Source of the DNA: Hydractinia symbiolongicarpus
Taxonomy: Eukaryota > Cnidaria > Hydrozoa > Anthoathecata > Hydractiniidae
NCBI RefSeq assembly: GCF_029227915.1
Contig: NC_079888.1
Span: forward strand, 23,788,001-23,852,000
Direction of reading: 5' to 3'
Length of the DNA stretch: 64,000 nt
Made by a program: the position numbers and the translations under genes. Below are positions 49,294 to 62,800 of the stretch, one piece after another. A model generated the notes under the pieces. The model worked only from the letters and a program-made list of their open reading frames with translations, ran no database searches and was not told the origin of the DNA. The number at the start of each line of letters is the position of its first letter. The stretch's first letter is position 1.

Positions 49294-50716
49294 TTTGTAT
49301 ACATTCGACTATACGGGCCAAGCCCGGGATTTACGGGATATCGCGGGTTTTCGTTTGCCGGCGATTAAACCACTTTCTTTAAGCGTCTCATCAAAAATGA
49401 AAACATTTCTGAAAGCTACCAGTCTCATGCGTTTTAGTGGTGAAAAAATAATTTAAAAATTCGTTCGGAAAATGAGTTTACTCACTGAGTACTTTCCTTG
49501 TATACTTTTGACTATACGGGCCGAGACCGGGATTTACGGGAAATTGCGGGTTTTCGTTTGCCGGCGATTAAACTTCTTTTATTCAGCGTCTCATCAAAAA
49601 TGAAAGCATTTTCGAAAACTACAAGTCTCATGGGCTTTAGTGATGAAATAATAATTTAAAAAATCGTTTAGGAAATGAGTTTACTCCCTGGGTACTTTCT
49701 TTGTATACTTTTGACTATACGGGCTGAGTCCGGGATTTACGAGAAATCGCAGGTTTTTGTTTGCCGGCGATTAAACTGCTTTTATTCAGCGTCTCATCAA
49801 AAATTGAAAACATTCTTGAAAACTGCGAGTCTCATGCGTTTTAGTGGTGAAATAATAATTTAAAAAATCGTTTGGGAAATGAGTTTACTCCCTGGGTACT
49901 TTCTTTGTATACTTTTGACTATACGGGCCGAGTCCAGGATTTACGGGAAATCGCAGGTTTTCGTTTGCCGGCGATTAAACTTCTTTTATTCAGCGTCTCA
50001 TCAAAAGTGAAAACATTTTTAAAAACTACAAGTCTCATGCGTTTTAGTGGTGAAAAAGTAATTTAAAAAATCGTTCGGGAAATGAGTTTACTCCCTGGGT
50101 ACTTTCTTTGTATACTTTTGACTACACGGGCTGAGTCCGGGATTTACGAGAAATCGCAGGTTTTTGTTTGCCGGCGATTAAACTGCTTTTATTCCCTTTC
50201 ATCAAAAATTGAAAACATTCTTGAAAACTGCGAGTCTCATGCGTTTTAGTGGTGAAATAATAATTTAAAAAATCGTTTGGGAAATGAGTTTACTCCCTGG
50301 GTACTTTCTTTGTATACTTTTGACTATACGGGCCGAGTCTGGGATTTACGGGAAATGGCGGATTTTCGTTTGCCGGCGATTAAACTTCTTTTATTCAGCG
50401 TCCCATCAAATATGAAAATATTTTTAAAAACTACAAGTCTCATGCGTTTAGTGGTAAAAAAATAATATAAAAAATCGTTTGGGAAATGAGTTTACTCCCT
50501 GGGTACTTTCTTTGTATTCTTTTGACTATACGGGCCGAGTCCGCGATTTACGGGAAGTCGCGGGTTTTGTTTGCCGGCGATTAAACTTCTTTTATTCAGC
50601 GTCTCATCAAAAATGAAAATATTTTTAAATACTACAAGTCTCATGGGCTTTAGTGGTGAAAAGATAATTTAAAAAATCGTTTTGGAAATGAGTTTACTCA
50701 CAGGGTACTTTCTTTC

Positions 50717-52984
50717 GAAATCGAAACTGGCATATCAGATTGGCATTTATTTGTTGGAAGTGTGATGAGAATGAACGTGATTAAAGGCGACCCAATTGTG
50801 AAACACTACAGAAATTACAACAAAATTGACTACTTTGATTTTGAAAGAACATTATCAATGAACTTTTTGAAATTACTTGAGAACAATTACGACTTTAACC
50901 AATTCAATTTATGCATCACGTCTACGCTAAACCATTTTGCACCATTAAAAAAGAAAATACTAAGATTCAATAACGCACCTTTTATCACCAAGGAGCTTCG
51001 CAAAGCTATTATGCACAGATCCAAACTTCGTCGCATATATAACAAATCACGATCAAAAGAAAATTGCTCCAACTTCACTAGACAGAGAAACTACTGTGTT
51101 TCCTTATTACGAAAAACCAGACGTTCGTATTTCAAGGGTTTACGTATGACAAGCATTACTGATAATAAAAAGTTCTGGAAGTCTTTCAAGCCATTGTTTT
51201 CAAACGTTAGTTATAACACCAACAAAATTATCTTAATCGAGAAAGAAAAGATAGTCACCGACGAACAAAAATTATGCAAAATCTTCAATGAATATTACAC
51301 CAACATCACGAAAAATTTACCAATCAAACCAAACGATGATACACATACAGCAACCATTCACGATGCAATCCACTCGTATACTAATCACATCAGTATTTTG
51401 AAAATTCGTGAAAATGTGGGTTATGATGAAAAGTTCTATTTTTCGCTGGTTGAACAGCCTGATGTTCTCAAAGTCATCAAAGACATGGATGCAAAGAAAT
51501 CTTCTGTTAGTGGTGATTTTCCAGTTTTTATGTTGAAAAAGTTTATTCATATCTTTGTTCCTATCCTCACTAATATTATAAATTTTTGTTTACAGTCTAA
51601 TATTTTTCCTGATGATTTAAAACTTGCAGAGGTTATACCTGTTTTTAAGAAGGATGACTGTAATGATAAGGAGAACTATAGACCTGTTAGCTTGCTTCCC
51701 TGTTTATCAAAAGTTTTTGAAAGAATAATTCTTAATCAAATGCACACTTTTATGCATGACAAACTCAGCCCTCATCTATCAGGCTTCAGAAAGGGTTATA
51801 ATACACAATATGCTCTCATTCGAATGATTGAACAATGGAAAAGCACACTTGATAATAAGGGTGTAGTTGGAGCAGTGCTAATGGACCTTTCAAAAGCTTT
51901 TGATACTATCAACCATGATTTGCTTATTGCAAAGCTGCATGCCTATGGTTTTTCTGAATCTTCTTTATTATTTATTCACTCATACTTGAAAAATCGTTTT
52001 CAGAGAACCAGAATAAATTCTTCTTTTAGCGAATGGCTTCCTCTTCAAGTTGGAGTTCCACAAGGATCAATCTTAGGACCTCCTTTCTTCAACTATTCTA
52101 TAAACGATTTATTCTGGTTCATTATTCAATCATCCCTTTGTAACTTTGCAGATGATAACACCTTATATGCTTGTGAAAATTCATTAGAAGATGTAAAACA
52201 AACACTGCTTACTAATTTGGTCATAGTAAATAATTGGTTTTATGAAAATTACTTAGCAATAAATTTGAAAAAGTATCAATATATTGTATTAGGTCATCAC
52301 GATGAAAGTTTGATATTTAACCATTTGAAAATTGCGTGTAAATCGTCTGTAGTGCTTCTTGGTGTTACGATTGACTCGAGACTAAACTTTCATTCGCATG
52401 TCAAAAACATCTGTAATAAGGCTAGTAGGAAACTCAACGTGCTTCAAAGGATATCTTCCTTTTTGACACCCAAGATGAAGCGTTTTCTCTTCAATTCATT
52501 TATTTTGTCTCAGTTTTCTTACTGTCCCTTAGTATGGATGTTTTGTGGAAAAGTTGCGAATAATCGAATCAATCGTATTCATGAACGTTGTCTAAGAATC
52601 ATACAGGACGATATAAATGGCAGTTACGATGAACTTTTATCTTTATGTAATGTTAAAAATATTCACATCATCAATTTACAGAATTTAATGAAAGAGGTTT
52701 ACAAATTTTTAAATGGATTGTCACCTCTATATATGAACGAGATATTTTCTGTTAGGGAAAACAAGTACAACCTTCGTTGCTTTAATTTGATCAGGCGACC
52801 AACTTGTCGGACAACGTACTATGGCTTAAATACTTTATCAAATATTGCAGGGAAGCTATGGATATCTGTGCCTGACGCTACAAAGAATGCTCCTTCTCTC
52901 GAAGCCTTCCGTAGCTCAATAAAATTTTGGGAAGGTGATGTTTGCACCTGTAAAATATGCATGGATATACCATACATATTTTAA
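50717..52984 (+). CDS. Truncated LINE ORF2: endonuclease tail plus reverse transcriptase, copy 2
   Basis: A 755-residue open frame equivalent to 46883-49150, with the SDWH tail, motif A aspartate, VPQGSILG and FADD all intact. Two differences from copy 1 were seen: a synonymous G-to-A at 50947 and G-to-T at 51185, which changes V157 to F between the endonuclease tail and the reverse-transcriptase core. Such high identity indicates a recent duplication. Expression would depend on satellite transcription because the LINE promoter is missing. Confidence 0.9.
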   Translation, partial: EIETGISDWHLFVGSVMRMNVIKGDPIVKHYRNYNKIDYFDFERTLSMNFLKLLENNYDFNQFNLCITSTLNHFAPLKKKILRFNNAPFITKELRKAIMHRSKLRRIYNKSRSKENCSNFTRQRNYCVSLLRKTRRSYFKGLRMTSITDNKKFWKSFKPLFSNVSYNTNKIILIEKEKIVTDEQKLCKIFNEYYTNITKNLPIKPNDDTHTATIHDAIHSYTNHISILKIRENVGYDEKFYFSLVEQPDVLKVIKDMDAKKSSVSGDFPVFMLKKFIHIFVPILTNIINFCLQSNIFPDDLKLAEVIPVFKKDDCNDKENYRPVSLLPCLSKVFERIILNQMHTFMHDKLSPHLSGFRKGYNTQYALIRMIEQWKSTLDNKGVVGAVLMDLSKAFDTINHDLLIAKLHAYGFSESSLLFIHSYLKNRFQRTRINSSFSEWLPLQVGVPQGSILGPPFFNYSINDLFWFIIQSSLCNFADDNTLYACENSLEDVKQTLLTNLVIVNNWFYENYLAINLKKYQYIVLGHHDESLIFNHLKIACKSSVVLLGVTIDSRLNFHSHVKNICNKASRKLNVLQRISSFLTPKMKRFLFNSFILSQFSYCPLVWMFCGKVANNRINRIHERCLRIIQDDINGSYDELLSLCNVKNIHIINLQNLMKEVYKFLNGLSPLYMNEIFSVRENKYNLRCFNLIRRPTCRTTYYGLNTLSNIAGKLWISVPDATKNAPSLEAFRSSIKFWEGDVCTCKICMDIPYIF

Positions 52985-53127
52985 CTTTACTTATTTATTT
53001 ATTTATTTTTCTTATTTTTTATCGCTGTTTGCCTTGTTTTACGTTTTGTTGTCGATTTAAAATAGTTATTTAAATACTATTGTATCTATCGACGTTAAAT
53101 AAAGAGAAAATCAAAAAATCAAAAAAA
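52985..53127 (+). other. LINE 3' untranslated region and tail, copy 2
   Basis: Equivalent to 49151-49293, with AATAAA at 53098-53103 and an A-rich tail that joins TTTGTATAC of the satellite. Confidence 0.8.
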
Positions 53128-53869
53128 TTTGTATACATTCGACTATACGGGCCAAGCCCGGGATTTACGGGATATCGCGGGTTTTCGTTTGCCGGCGATT
53201 AAACCACTTTCTTTAAGCGTCTCATCAAAAATGAAAACATTTCTGAAAGCTACCAGTCTCATGCGTTTTAGTGGTGAAAAAATAATTTAAAAATTCGTTC
53301 GGAAAATGAGTTTACTCACTGAGTACTTTCCTTGTATACTTTTGACTATACGGGCCGAGACCGGGATTTACGGGAAATTGCGGGTTTTCGTTTGCCGGCG
53401 ATTAAACTTCTTTTATTCAGCGTCTCATCAAAAATGAAAGCATTTTCGAAAACTACAAGTCTCATGGGCTTTAGTGATGAAATAATAATTTAAAAAATCG
53501 TTTAGGAAATGAGTTTACTCCCTGGGTACTTTCTTTGTATACTTTTGACTATACGGGCTGAGTCCGGGATTTACGAGAAATCGCAGGTTTTTGTTTGCCG
53601 GCGATTAAACTGCTTTTATTCAGCGTCTCATCAAAAATTGAAAACATTCTTGAAAACTGCGAGTCTCATGCGTTTTAGTGGTGAAATAATAATTTAAAAA
53701 ATCGTTTGGGAAATGAGTTTACTCCCTGGGTACTTTCTTTGTATACTTTTGACTATACGGGCCGAGTCCAGGATTTACGGGAAATCGCAGGTTTTCGTTT
53801 GCCGGCGATTAAACTTCTTTTATTCAGCGTCTCATCAAAAGTGAAAACATTTTTAAAAACTACAAGTCT

Positions 53870-56800
53870 TATGCGTTTTAGTGGTGAAAAAATAATTTAA
53901 AAAATCGTTCTGGAAATCAGTTTACTCCCTAGGTACTTTCTTTGTATACTTTTGACTATACGGGCCGAGTCCGGGATTTACGGGAAATCGCAGGTTTTCG
54001 TTTGCCGGCGATTAAACTTCTTTTATTCAGCGTCTCATCAAAAATGAAAACATTTTTGAAAACTACAAGTCTCGTGCGTTTTAGTGGTGAAAAAATAATT
54101 TAAAAAATCGTTCGGGAAATAAGCTTACTCCCTGGGTACTTTCTTTGTATACTTTTGACTATACGGGCCGAGTCCAGGATTTACGGGAAATCGCAGGTTT
54201 TCGTTTGCCGGCGATTAAACTTCTTTTATTCAGCGTCTCATCAAAAATTAAAACATTTTTAAAAACTACAAGTCTTATGCGTTTTAGTGGTGAAAAAATA
54301 ATTTAAAAAATCGTTCTGGAAATCAGTTTACTCCCTGGGTACTTTCTTTGTATACTTTTGACTATACGGGCCGAGGCCGGGATTTACGGGAAATCGCCGG
54401 TGTTCGTTTGCCGGCGATTAAACTTCTTTTATTCAGCGTCTCATCAAAAATGAAAACATTTTTGAAAACTACAAGTCTCATCCGTTTCAGCGGTGAAAAA
54501 ATAATTTAAAAAATCGTTCGGGAAATGAGTTTACTCCCTGGGTACTTTCTTTGTATTCTTTTCACTATACGGGCCGAGTCCGCGATTTACGGGAAGTCGC
54601 GGGTTTTGTTTGCCGGCGATTAAACTTCTTTTATTCAGCGTCTCAACAAAAATGAAAATATTTTTAAATACAACAAGTCTCATGGGCTTTAGTGGTGAAA
54701 AGATAATTTAAAAAATTGTTTTGGAAATGAGTTTACTCACAGGTACTTTCTTTGTATACATTCGACTATACGGGCCAAGCCCGGGATTTACGGGATATCG
54801 CGGGTTTTCGTTTGCCGGCGATTAAACCACTTTCTTTAAGCGTCTCATCAAAAATGAAAACATTTCTGAAAACTACCAGTCTCATGCGTTTTAGTGGTGA
54901 AAAAATAATTTAAAAAATTCGTTCGGAAAATGAGTTTACTCACTGGGTACTTTCCTTGTATACTTTTGACTATACCGGCCGAGACCGAGATTTACGGGAA
55001 ATTGCGGGTTTTCGTTTGCCGGCGATTAAACTTCTTTTATTCAGCGTCTGATCAAAAATGAAAGCATTTTCGAAAACTACAAGTCTCATGGGCTTTAGTG
55101 ATGAAATAATAATTTAAAAAGTCGTTTAGGAAATGAGTTTACTCCCTGGGTACTTTCTTTGTATACTTTTGACCATACGGGCCGAGTCCAGGATTTACGG
55201 GAAATCGCAGGTTTTCGTTTGCCGGCGATTAAACTTCTTTTATTCAGCGTCTCATCAAAAATGAAAACATTTTTGAAAACTACAAGTCTCATGCGTTTTA
55301 GTGGTGAAAAAATAATTTAAAAAATCGTTCGGGAAATGAGCTTAACCCCTGGGTACTTTTTTGTATACTTTTGACTATACGGGCCGAGTCCAGGATTTAC
55401 GGGAAATCGCAGGTTTTCGTTTGCCGGCGATTAAACTTCTTTTATTCAGCGTCTCATCAAAAATTAAAACATTTTTAAAAACTACAAGTCTTATGCGTTT
55501 TAGTGGTGAAAAAATAATTTAAAAAATCGTTCTGGAAATCAGTTTACTCCCTGGGTACTTTCTTTGTATACTTTTGACTATACGGGCCGAGTCCGGGATT
55601 TACGGGAAATCGCAGGTTTTCGTTTGCCGGCGATTAAACTTCTTTTATTCAGCGTCTCATCAAAAATGAAAACATTTTTGAAAACTACAAGTCTCATCCG
55701 TTTCAGCGGTGAAAAAATAATTTAAAAAATCGTTCGGGAAATGAGTTTACTCCCTGGGTACTTTCTTTGTATTCTTTTGACTATACGGGCCGAGTCCGCG
55801 ATTTACGGGAAGTCGCGGGTTTTGTTTGCCGGCGATTAAACTTCTTTTATTCAGCGTCTCAACAAAAATGAAAATATTTTTAAATACAACAAGTCTCATG
55901 GGCTTTAGTGGTGAAAAGATAATTTAAAAAATCGTTTTGGAAATGAGTTTACTCACAGGTACTTTCTTTGTATACATTCGACTATACGGGCCAAGCCCGG
56001 GATTTACGGGATATCGCGGGTTTTCGTTTGCCGGCGATTAAACCACTTTCTTTAAGCGTCTCATCAAAAATGAAAACATTTCTGAAAACTACCAGTCTCA
56101 TGCGTTTTAGTGGTGAAAAAATAATTTAAAAAATTCGTTCGGAAAATGAGTTTACTCACTGGGTACTTTCCTTGTATACTTTTGACTATACCGGCCGAGA
56201 CCGAGATTTACGGGAAATTGCGGGTTTTCGTTTGCTGGCGATTAAACTTCTTTTATTCAGCGTCTGATCAAAAATGAAAGCATTTTCGAAAACTACAAGT
56301 CTCATGGGCTTTAGTGATGAAATAATAATTTAAAAAATCGTTTAGGAAATGAGTTTACTCCCTGGGTACTTTCTTTGTATACTTTTGACCATACGGGCCG
56401 AGTCCAGGATTTACGGGAAATCGCAGGTTTTCGTTTGCCGGCGATTAAACTTCTTTTATTCAGCGTCTCATCAAAAATTGAAAACATTCTTGAAAACTGC
56501 GAGTCTCATGCGTTTTAGTGGTGAAATAATAATTTAAAAAATCGTTTGGGAAATGAGTTTACTCACAGGTACTTTCTTTGTATACATTCGACTATACGGG
56601 CCAAGCCCGGGATTTACGGGATATCGCGGGTTTTCGTTTGCCGGCGATTAAACCACTTTCTTTAAGCGTCTCATCAAAAATGAAAACATTTCTGAAAACT
56701 ACCAGTCTCATGCGTTTTAGTGGTGAAAAAATAATTTAAAAAATTCGTTCGGAAAATGAGTTTACTCACTGGGTACTTTCCTTGTATACTTTTGACTATA

Positions 56801-59800
56801 CCGGCCGAGACCGAGATTTACGGGAAATTGCGGGTTTTCGTTTGCCGGCGATTAAACTTCTTTTATTCAGCGTCTGATCAAAAATGAAAGCATTTTCGAA
56901 AACTACAAGTCTCATGGGCTTTAGTGATGAAATAATAATTTAAAAAATCGTTTAGGAAATGAGTTTACTCCCTGGGTACTTTCTTTGTATACTTTTGACC
57001 ATACGGGCCGAGTCCAGGATTTACGGGAAATCGCAGGTTTTCGTTTGCCGGCGATTAAACTTCTTTTATTCAGCGTCTCATCAAAAATTGAAAACATTCT
57101 TGAAAACTGCGAGTCTCATGCGTTTTAGTGGTGAAATAATAATTTAAAAAATCGTTTGGGAAATGAGTTTACTCCCTGGGTACTTTCTTTGTATACTTTT
57201 GACTATACGGGCCGAGTCCAGGATTTACGGGAAATCGCAGGTTTTCGTTTGCCGGCGATTAAACTTCTTTTATTCAGCGTCTCATCAAAAATGAAAACAT
57301 TTTTAAAAACTACAAGTCTTATGCGTTTTAGTGGTGAAAAAATGATTTAAAAAATCGTTCTGGAAATCAGTTTACTCCCTGGGTACTTTCTTTGTATACT
57401 TTTGTCTATACGGGCCGAGTCCGGGATTTACGGGAAATCGCAGGTTTTCGTTTGCCGGCGATTAAACTTCTTTTATTCAGCGTCTCATCAAAAATGAAAA
57501 CATTTTTGAAAACTACAAGTCTCATGCGTTTTAGTGGTGAAAAAATAATTTAAAAAATCGTTCGGGAAATGAGTTTACTCCCAGGGTACTTTCTTTGTAT
57601 ACTTTTGAATATACGGGCCGAGTCCAGGATTTACGGGAAATCGCAGGTTTTCGTTTGCCGGCGATTACACTTCTTTTATTCAGCGTCTCATCAAAAATGA
57701 AAACATTTTTAAAAACTACAAATCTCATGCGTTTTAGTGGTGAAAAAGTAATTTAAAAAATCGTTCGGGAAATGAGTTTACTCCCTGGGTACTTTCTTTG
57801 TATACTTTTGACTATACGGGCCAAGCCCGGGATTTACGGGAAATCGCGGGTTTTCGTTTGCCGGCGATTAAACTTCTTTTATTCAGCGTCTCATCAAAAA
57901 TGATAACATTTTTAAAAACTGCAAGTCTTATGCGTTTTAGTGGTGAAAAAATAATTTAAAAAATCGTTCTGGAAATGAGTTTACTCCCTGGGTACTTTGT
58001 TTGTATACTTTTGACTATACGGGCCAAGCCCGGGATTTACGAGAAATCGCGGGTTTTCGTTTGCCGGCGATTAAACTTCTTTTATTCAGTGTCTCATCAA
58101 AAATGAAAACATTTTTAAAAACTACAAGTCTTATGCGTTTTAGTGGTGAAAAAATAATTTAAAAAATCGTTCTGGAAATGAGTTTACTCCCTGGGTACTT
58201 TCTTTGTATACATTCGACTATACGGGCCGAGTCCGGGATTTAGGGAAATCGCAGGTTTTCGTTTGCCGGCGATTAAACTTCTTTTATTCAGCGTCTCATC
58301 AAAAATGAAAACACTTTTAAAAACTACAAGTCTTATGCGTTTTAGTGGTGAAAAAATAATTTAAAAAATCGTTCTGGAAATGAGTTTACTCACAGGGTAC
58401 TTTCTTTGTATACATTCGACTATACGTGCCAAGCCCGGGATTTTCGGAAAATCGCGGGTTTTCGTTTGCCGGCGATTAAACTGCTTTTATTCAGCGTCTC
58501 ATAAAAAATGAAAACATTCTTGAAAACTACAAGTCTCATGCGTTTTAGTGGTGAAATAATAAGTTAAAAAATTCCTTTGGGAAACGAGTTTACTCCCTGG
58601 GTACTTTCTTTCTATGCTTTTGACTATACGAGCCGAGTGCAGGATTTTCGGGAAATCGCAGGTTTTCGTTTGCAGGCGATTAAACTTCTTTTATTCAGCG
58701 TCTCATCAAAAATGAAAACATTTTTAAAAACTACAAGTCTCATGGGCTTTAGTGGTGAAATAATAATTTAAAAAATCGTTTGGGAAATGAGTTTACTCCC
58801 TGGGTACATTCTTTGTATACTTTTGACTATACGGGCCGAGTCCAGGATTTACGGGAAATCGCAGGTTTTCGTTTGCCGGCGATTAAACTTCTTTTATTCA
58901 GCGTCTCATCAAAAATGAAAACATTTTTAAAAACTACAAGTCTTATGCGTTTTAGTGGTGAAAAAATAATTTAAAAAATCGTTCTGGAAATGAGTTTACT
59001 CCCTGAGTACTTTCTTTGTATACTTTTGACTATACGGGCCGAGTCCAGGATTTACGGGAAATCGCAGGCTTTCGTTTGCCGGCGATTAAACTTCTTTTAT
59101 TCAGCGTCTCATCAAAAATGAAAACATTTTTAAAAACTACAAGTCTCATGGGCTTTAGTGGTGAAATAATAATTTAAAAATTCGTTTGGGAAATGAGTTT
59201 ACTCCCTGGGTACTTTCTTTGTATACTTTTGACTATACGGGCCGAGTCCAGGATTTACGGGAAATCGCAGGTTTTCGTTTGCCGGCGATTAAACTTCTTT
59301 TATTCAGCGTCTCATCAAAAATGAAAACATTTTTAAAAACTACAAGTCTTATGCGTTTTAGTAGTGAAAAAATAATTTAAAAAATCTTTCTGGAAATGAG
59401 TTTACTCCCTGGGTACTTTCTTTGTATACTTTTGACTATACGGGCCGAGTGCAGGATTTACGGGAAATCGCAGGTTTTCGTTTGGCGGCGATTAAACTTC
59501 TTTTATTCAGCGTCTCATCAAAAATGAAAACATTTTTAAAAACTACAAGTCTGATGCGTTTTAGTGGTGAAAAAGTAATTTAAAAAATCGTTCGGGAAAT
59601 GAGTTTACTCCCTGGGTACTTTCTTTGTATACTTTTGACTATACGGGCCGAGTCCGGGATTTACGGGAAATGGCGGATTTTCGTTTGCCGGCGATTAAAC
59701 TTCTTTTATTCAGCGTCCCATCAAATATGAAAATATTTTTGAAAACTACAAGTCTCATGCGTTTAGTGGTAAAAAAATAATATAAAAAATCGTTCGGGAA

Positions 59801-62800
59801 ATGAGTTTACTCCCTGGGTACTTTCTTTGTAAACTTTTGACTATACGGGCCAAGCCCGGGATTTACGGGAAATCGCGGGTTTTTGTTTGCCGGCGATTAA
59901 ACTGCTTTTATTCAGCGTCTCATCAAAAATGAAAACATTTTTAAAAACTACAAGTCTTATGCGTTTTAGTGGTGAAATAATAATTTAAAAAATCGTTCTG
60001 GAAATGCGTTTACTCCCTGGGTACTTTCTTTGTATACTTTTGACTATACGGGCCGAGTCCGGGATTTAGGGAAATCGCAGGTTTTCGTTTGCCGGCGATT
60101 AAACTGCCTTTATTCAGCGTCTCATCAAAAATGAAAACATTTTTGAAAACTACAAGTCTCATGCGTTTTAGTGGTGAAAAAATAATTTAAAAAATCGTTC
60201 GGGAAATGAGTTTACTCACAGGGTACTTTCTTTGTATACATTCGACTATACGGGCCAAGCCCGGGATTTACGGGAAATCGCGGGTTTTCGTTTTCCGGCG
60301 ATTAAACCTCTTTCATTAAGCGTCTCATCAAAAATGAAAACACTTTTAAAAACTACAAGTCTTATGCGTTTTAGTGGTGAAAAAATAATTTAAAAAATCT
60401 TTCTGGAAATGAGATTACTCCCTGGGTACTTTCTTTGTATACTTTTGACTATACGGGCCGAGTCCGGGATTTACGGGAAATGGCGGATTTTCGTTTGCCG
60501 GCGATTAAACTTCTTTTATTCAGCGTCCCATCAAATATGAAAATATTTTTGAAAACTACAAGTCTCATGCGTTTAGTGGTAAAAAAATAATATAAAAAAT
60601 CGTTCGGGAAATGAGTTTACTCCCTGGGTACTTTCTTTGTAAACTTTTGACTATACGGGCCAAGCCCGGGATTTACGGGAAATCGCGGGTTTTTGTTTGC
60701 CGGCGATTAAACTGCTTTTATTCAGCGTCTCATCAAAAATGAAAACATTTTTAAAAACTACAAGTCTTATGCGTTTTAGTGGTGAAATAATAATTTAAAA
60801 AATCGTTCTGGAAATGCGTTTACTCCCTGGGTACTTTCTTTGTATACTTTTGACTATACGGGTCGAGTCCGGGATTTAGGGAAATCGCAGGTTTTCGTTT
60901 GCCGGCGATTAAACTGCCTTTATTCAGCGTCTCATCAAAAATGAAAACATTTTTGAAAACTACAAGTCTCATGCGTTTTAGTGGTGAAAAAATAATTTAA
61001 AAAATCGTTCGGGAAATGAGTTTACTCCCTGGGTACTTTCTTTGTATACTTTTGACTATACGGGCCAAGCCGGGATTTACGGGAAATCGCGGGTTTTCGT
61101 TTGCCGGCGATTAAACTTCTTTTATTCAGCGTCTCATCAAAAATGAAAACATTTTTAAAAACTACAAGTCTCATGCGTTTTAGTGGTGAAAAAGTAATTT
61201 AAAAAATCGTTCGGGAAATGAGTTTACTTCCTGGGTACTTTCTTTGTATACTTTTGACTATACGGGCCAAGCCCGGGATTTACGGGAAATCGCGGGTTTT
61301 CGTTTGCCGGCGATTAAACTTATTTTATTCAGCGTCTCATCAAAAATGAAAACATTTTTGAAAACTTCAAGTCTCATGCGTTTTAGTGGTGAAAAAATAA
61401 TTTAAAAAATCGTTCGGGAAATGAGTTTACTCCCTGGGTACTTTCTTTGTATACTTTTGACTATACGGGCCGAGTCCGGGATTTACGGGAAATCGCGGAT
61501 TTTCGTTTGCCGGCTATTAAACTTCTTTCATTCAGCGTCCCATCAAATATGAAAATATTTTTGAAAACTACAAGTCTCATGCATTTAGTGGTAAAAAAAT
61601 AATATAAAAAATCGTTCGGGAAATGAGTTTACTCCCTGGGTACCTTTTTTGTATACTTTTGACTATACGGGCCAAGCCCGGGATTTACGGGAAATCGCGG
61701 GTTTTAGTTTGCCGGCGATTAAACTTCTTTTATTCAGCGTCTCATCAAAAATGAAAACATTCTTGAAAACTACAAGTCTCATGCGTTTTAGTAGTGAAAT
61801 AATAATTTAAAAAATCGTTTGGGAAATGAGTTTACTCCCTGGGTACTTTCTTTGTATACTTTTGACTATACGGGCCAAGCCCGGGATTTACGGGAAATCG
61901 CGGGTTTTTGTTTGCCGGCGATTAAACTGCTTTTATTCAGCGTCTCATCAAAAATGAAAACATTTTTAAAAACTACAAGTCTTATGCGTTTTAGTGGTGA
62001 AATAATAATTTAAAAAATCGTTCTGGAAATGCGTTTACTCCCTGGGTACTTTCTTTGTATACTTTTGACTATACGGGTCGAGTCCGGGATTTAGGGAAAT
62101 CGCAGGTTTTCGTTTGCCGGCGATTAAACTGCCTTTATTCAGCGTCTCATCAAAAATGAAAACATTTTTGAAAACTACAAGTCTCATGCGTTTTAGTGGT
62201 GAAAAAATAATTTAAAAAATCGTTCGGGAAATGAGTTTACTCCCTGGGTACTTTCTTTGTATACTTTTGACTATACGGGCCAAGCCGGGATTTACGGGAA
62301 ATCGCGGGTTTTCGTTTGCCGGCGATTAAACTTCTTTTATTCAGCGTCTCATCAAAAATGAAAACATTTTTAAAAACTACAAGTCTCATGCGTTTTAGTG
62401 GTGAAAAAGTAATTTAAAAAATCGTTCGGGAAATGAGTTTACTTCCTGGGTACTTTCTTTGTATACTTTTGACTATACGGGCCAAGCCCGGGATTTACGG
62501 GAAATCGCGGGTTTTCGTTTGCCGGCGATTAAACTTATTTTATTCAGCGTCTCATCAAAAATGAAAACATTTTTGAAAACTACAAGTCTCATGCGTTTTA
62601 GTGGTGAAAAAATAATTTAAAAAATCGTTCGGGAAATGAGTTTACTCCCTGGGTACTTTCTTTGTATACTTTTGACTATACGGGCCGAGTCCGGGATTTA
62701 CGGGAAATCGCGGATTTTCGTTTGCCGGCTATTAAACTTCTTTCATTCAGCGTCCCATCAAATATGAAAATATTTTTGAAAACTACAAGTCTCATGCATT

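Larger units (their letters stand above)
46461..50035. repeat. Satellite-plus-LINE segmental duplication, copy 1
   Basis: R-oriented satellite containing a LINE at 46882-49293. The segment matches 50295-53869 at a constant offset of 3834 bp. Two substitutions were seen inside the LINE frame (47113 and 47351). The edges of identity are 46460/50294 on the left and 50036/53870 on the right. Confidence 0.92.
50716..53127 (+). mobile_element. 5'-truncated LINE, copy 2 (segmental duplicate)
   Basis: It has the same truncation point, same tail and same TTT target duplication (50713-50715 and 53128-53130) as copy 1, and the same flanking satellite variants. It therefore arose by duplication of the whole segment. 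AATAAA is at 53098-53103. Confidence 0.92.
50295..53869. repeat. Satellite-plus-LINE segmental duplication, copy 2
   Basis: Second copy of 46461-50035. Between the copies, 50036-50294 is ordinary R-oriented satellite that includes a monomer with a shortened junction (ATTCCCTTTCATC near 50191). Confidence 0.92.

Noticed and set aside
50716-53127. Second LINE as an independent insertion into the same target
   Set aside because: Truncation point, tail and several hundred bases of flanking satellite variants are the same at a constant 3834-bp offset, so segmental duplication explains it.
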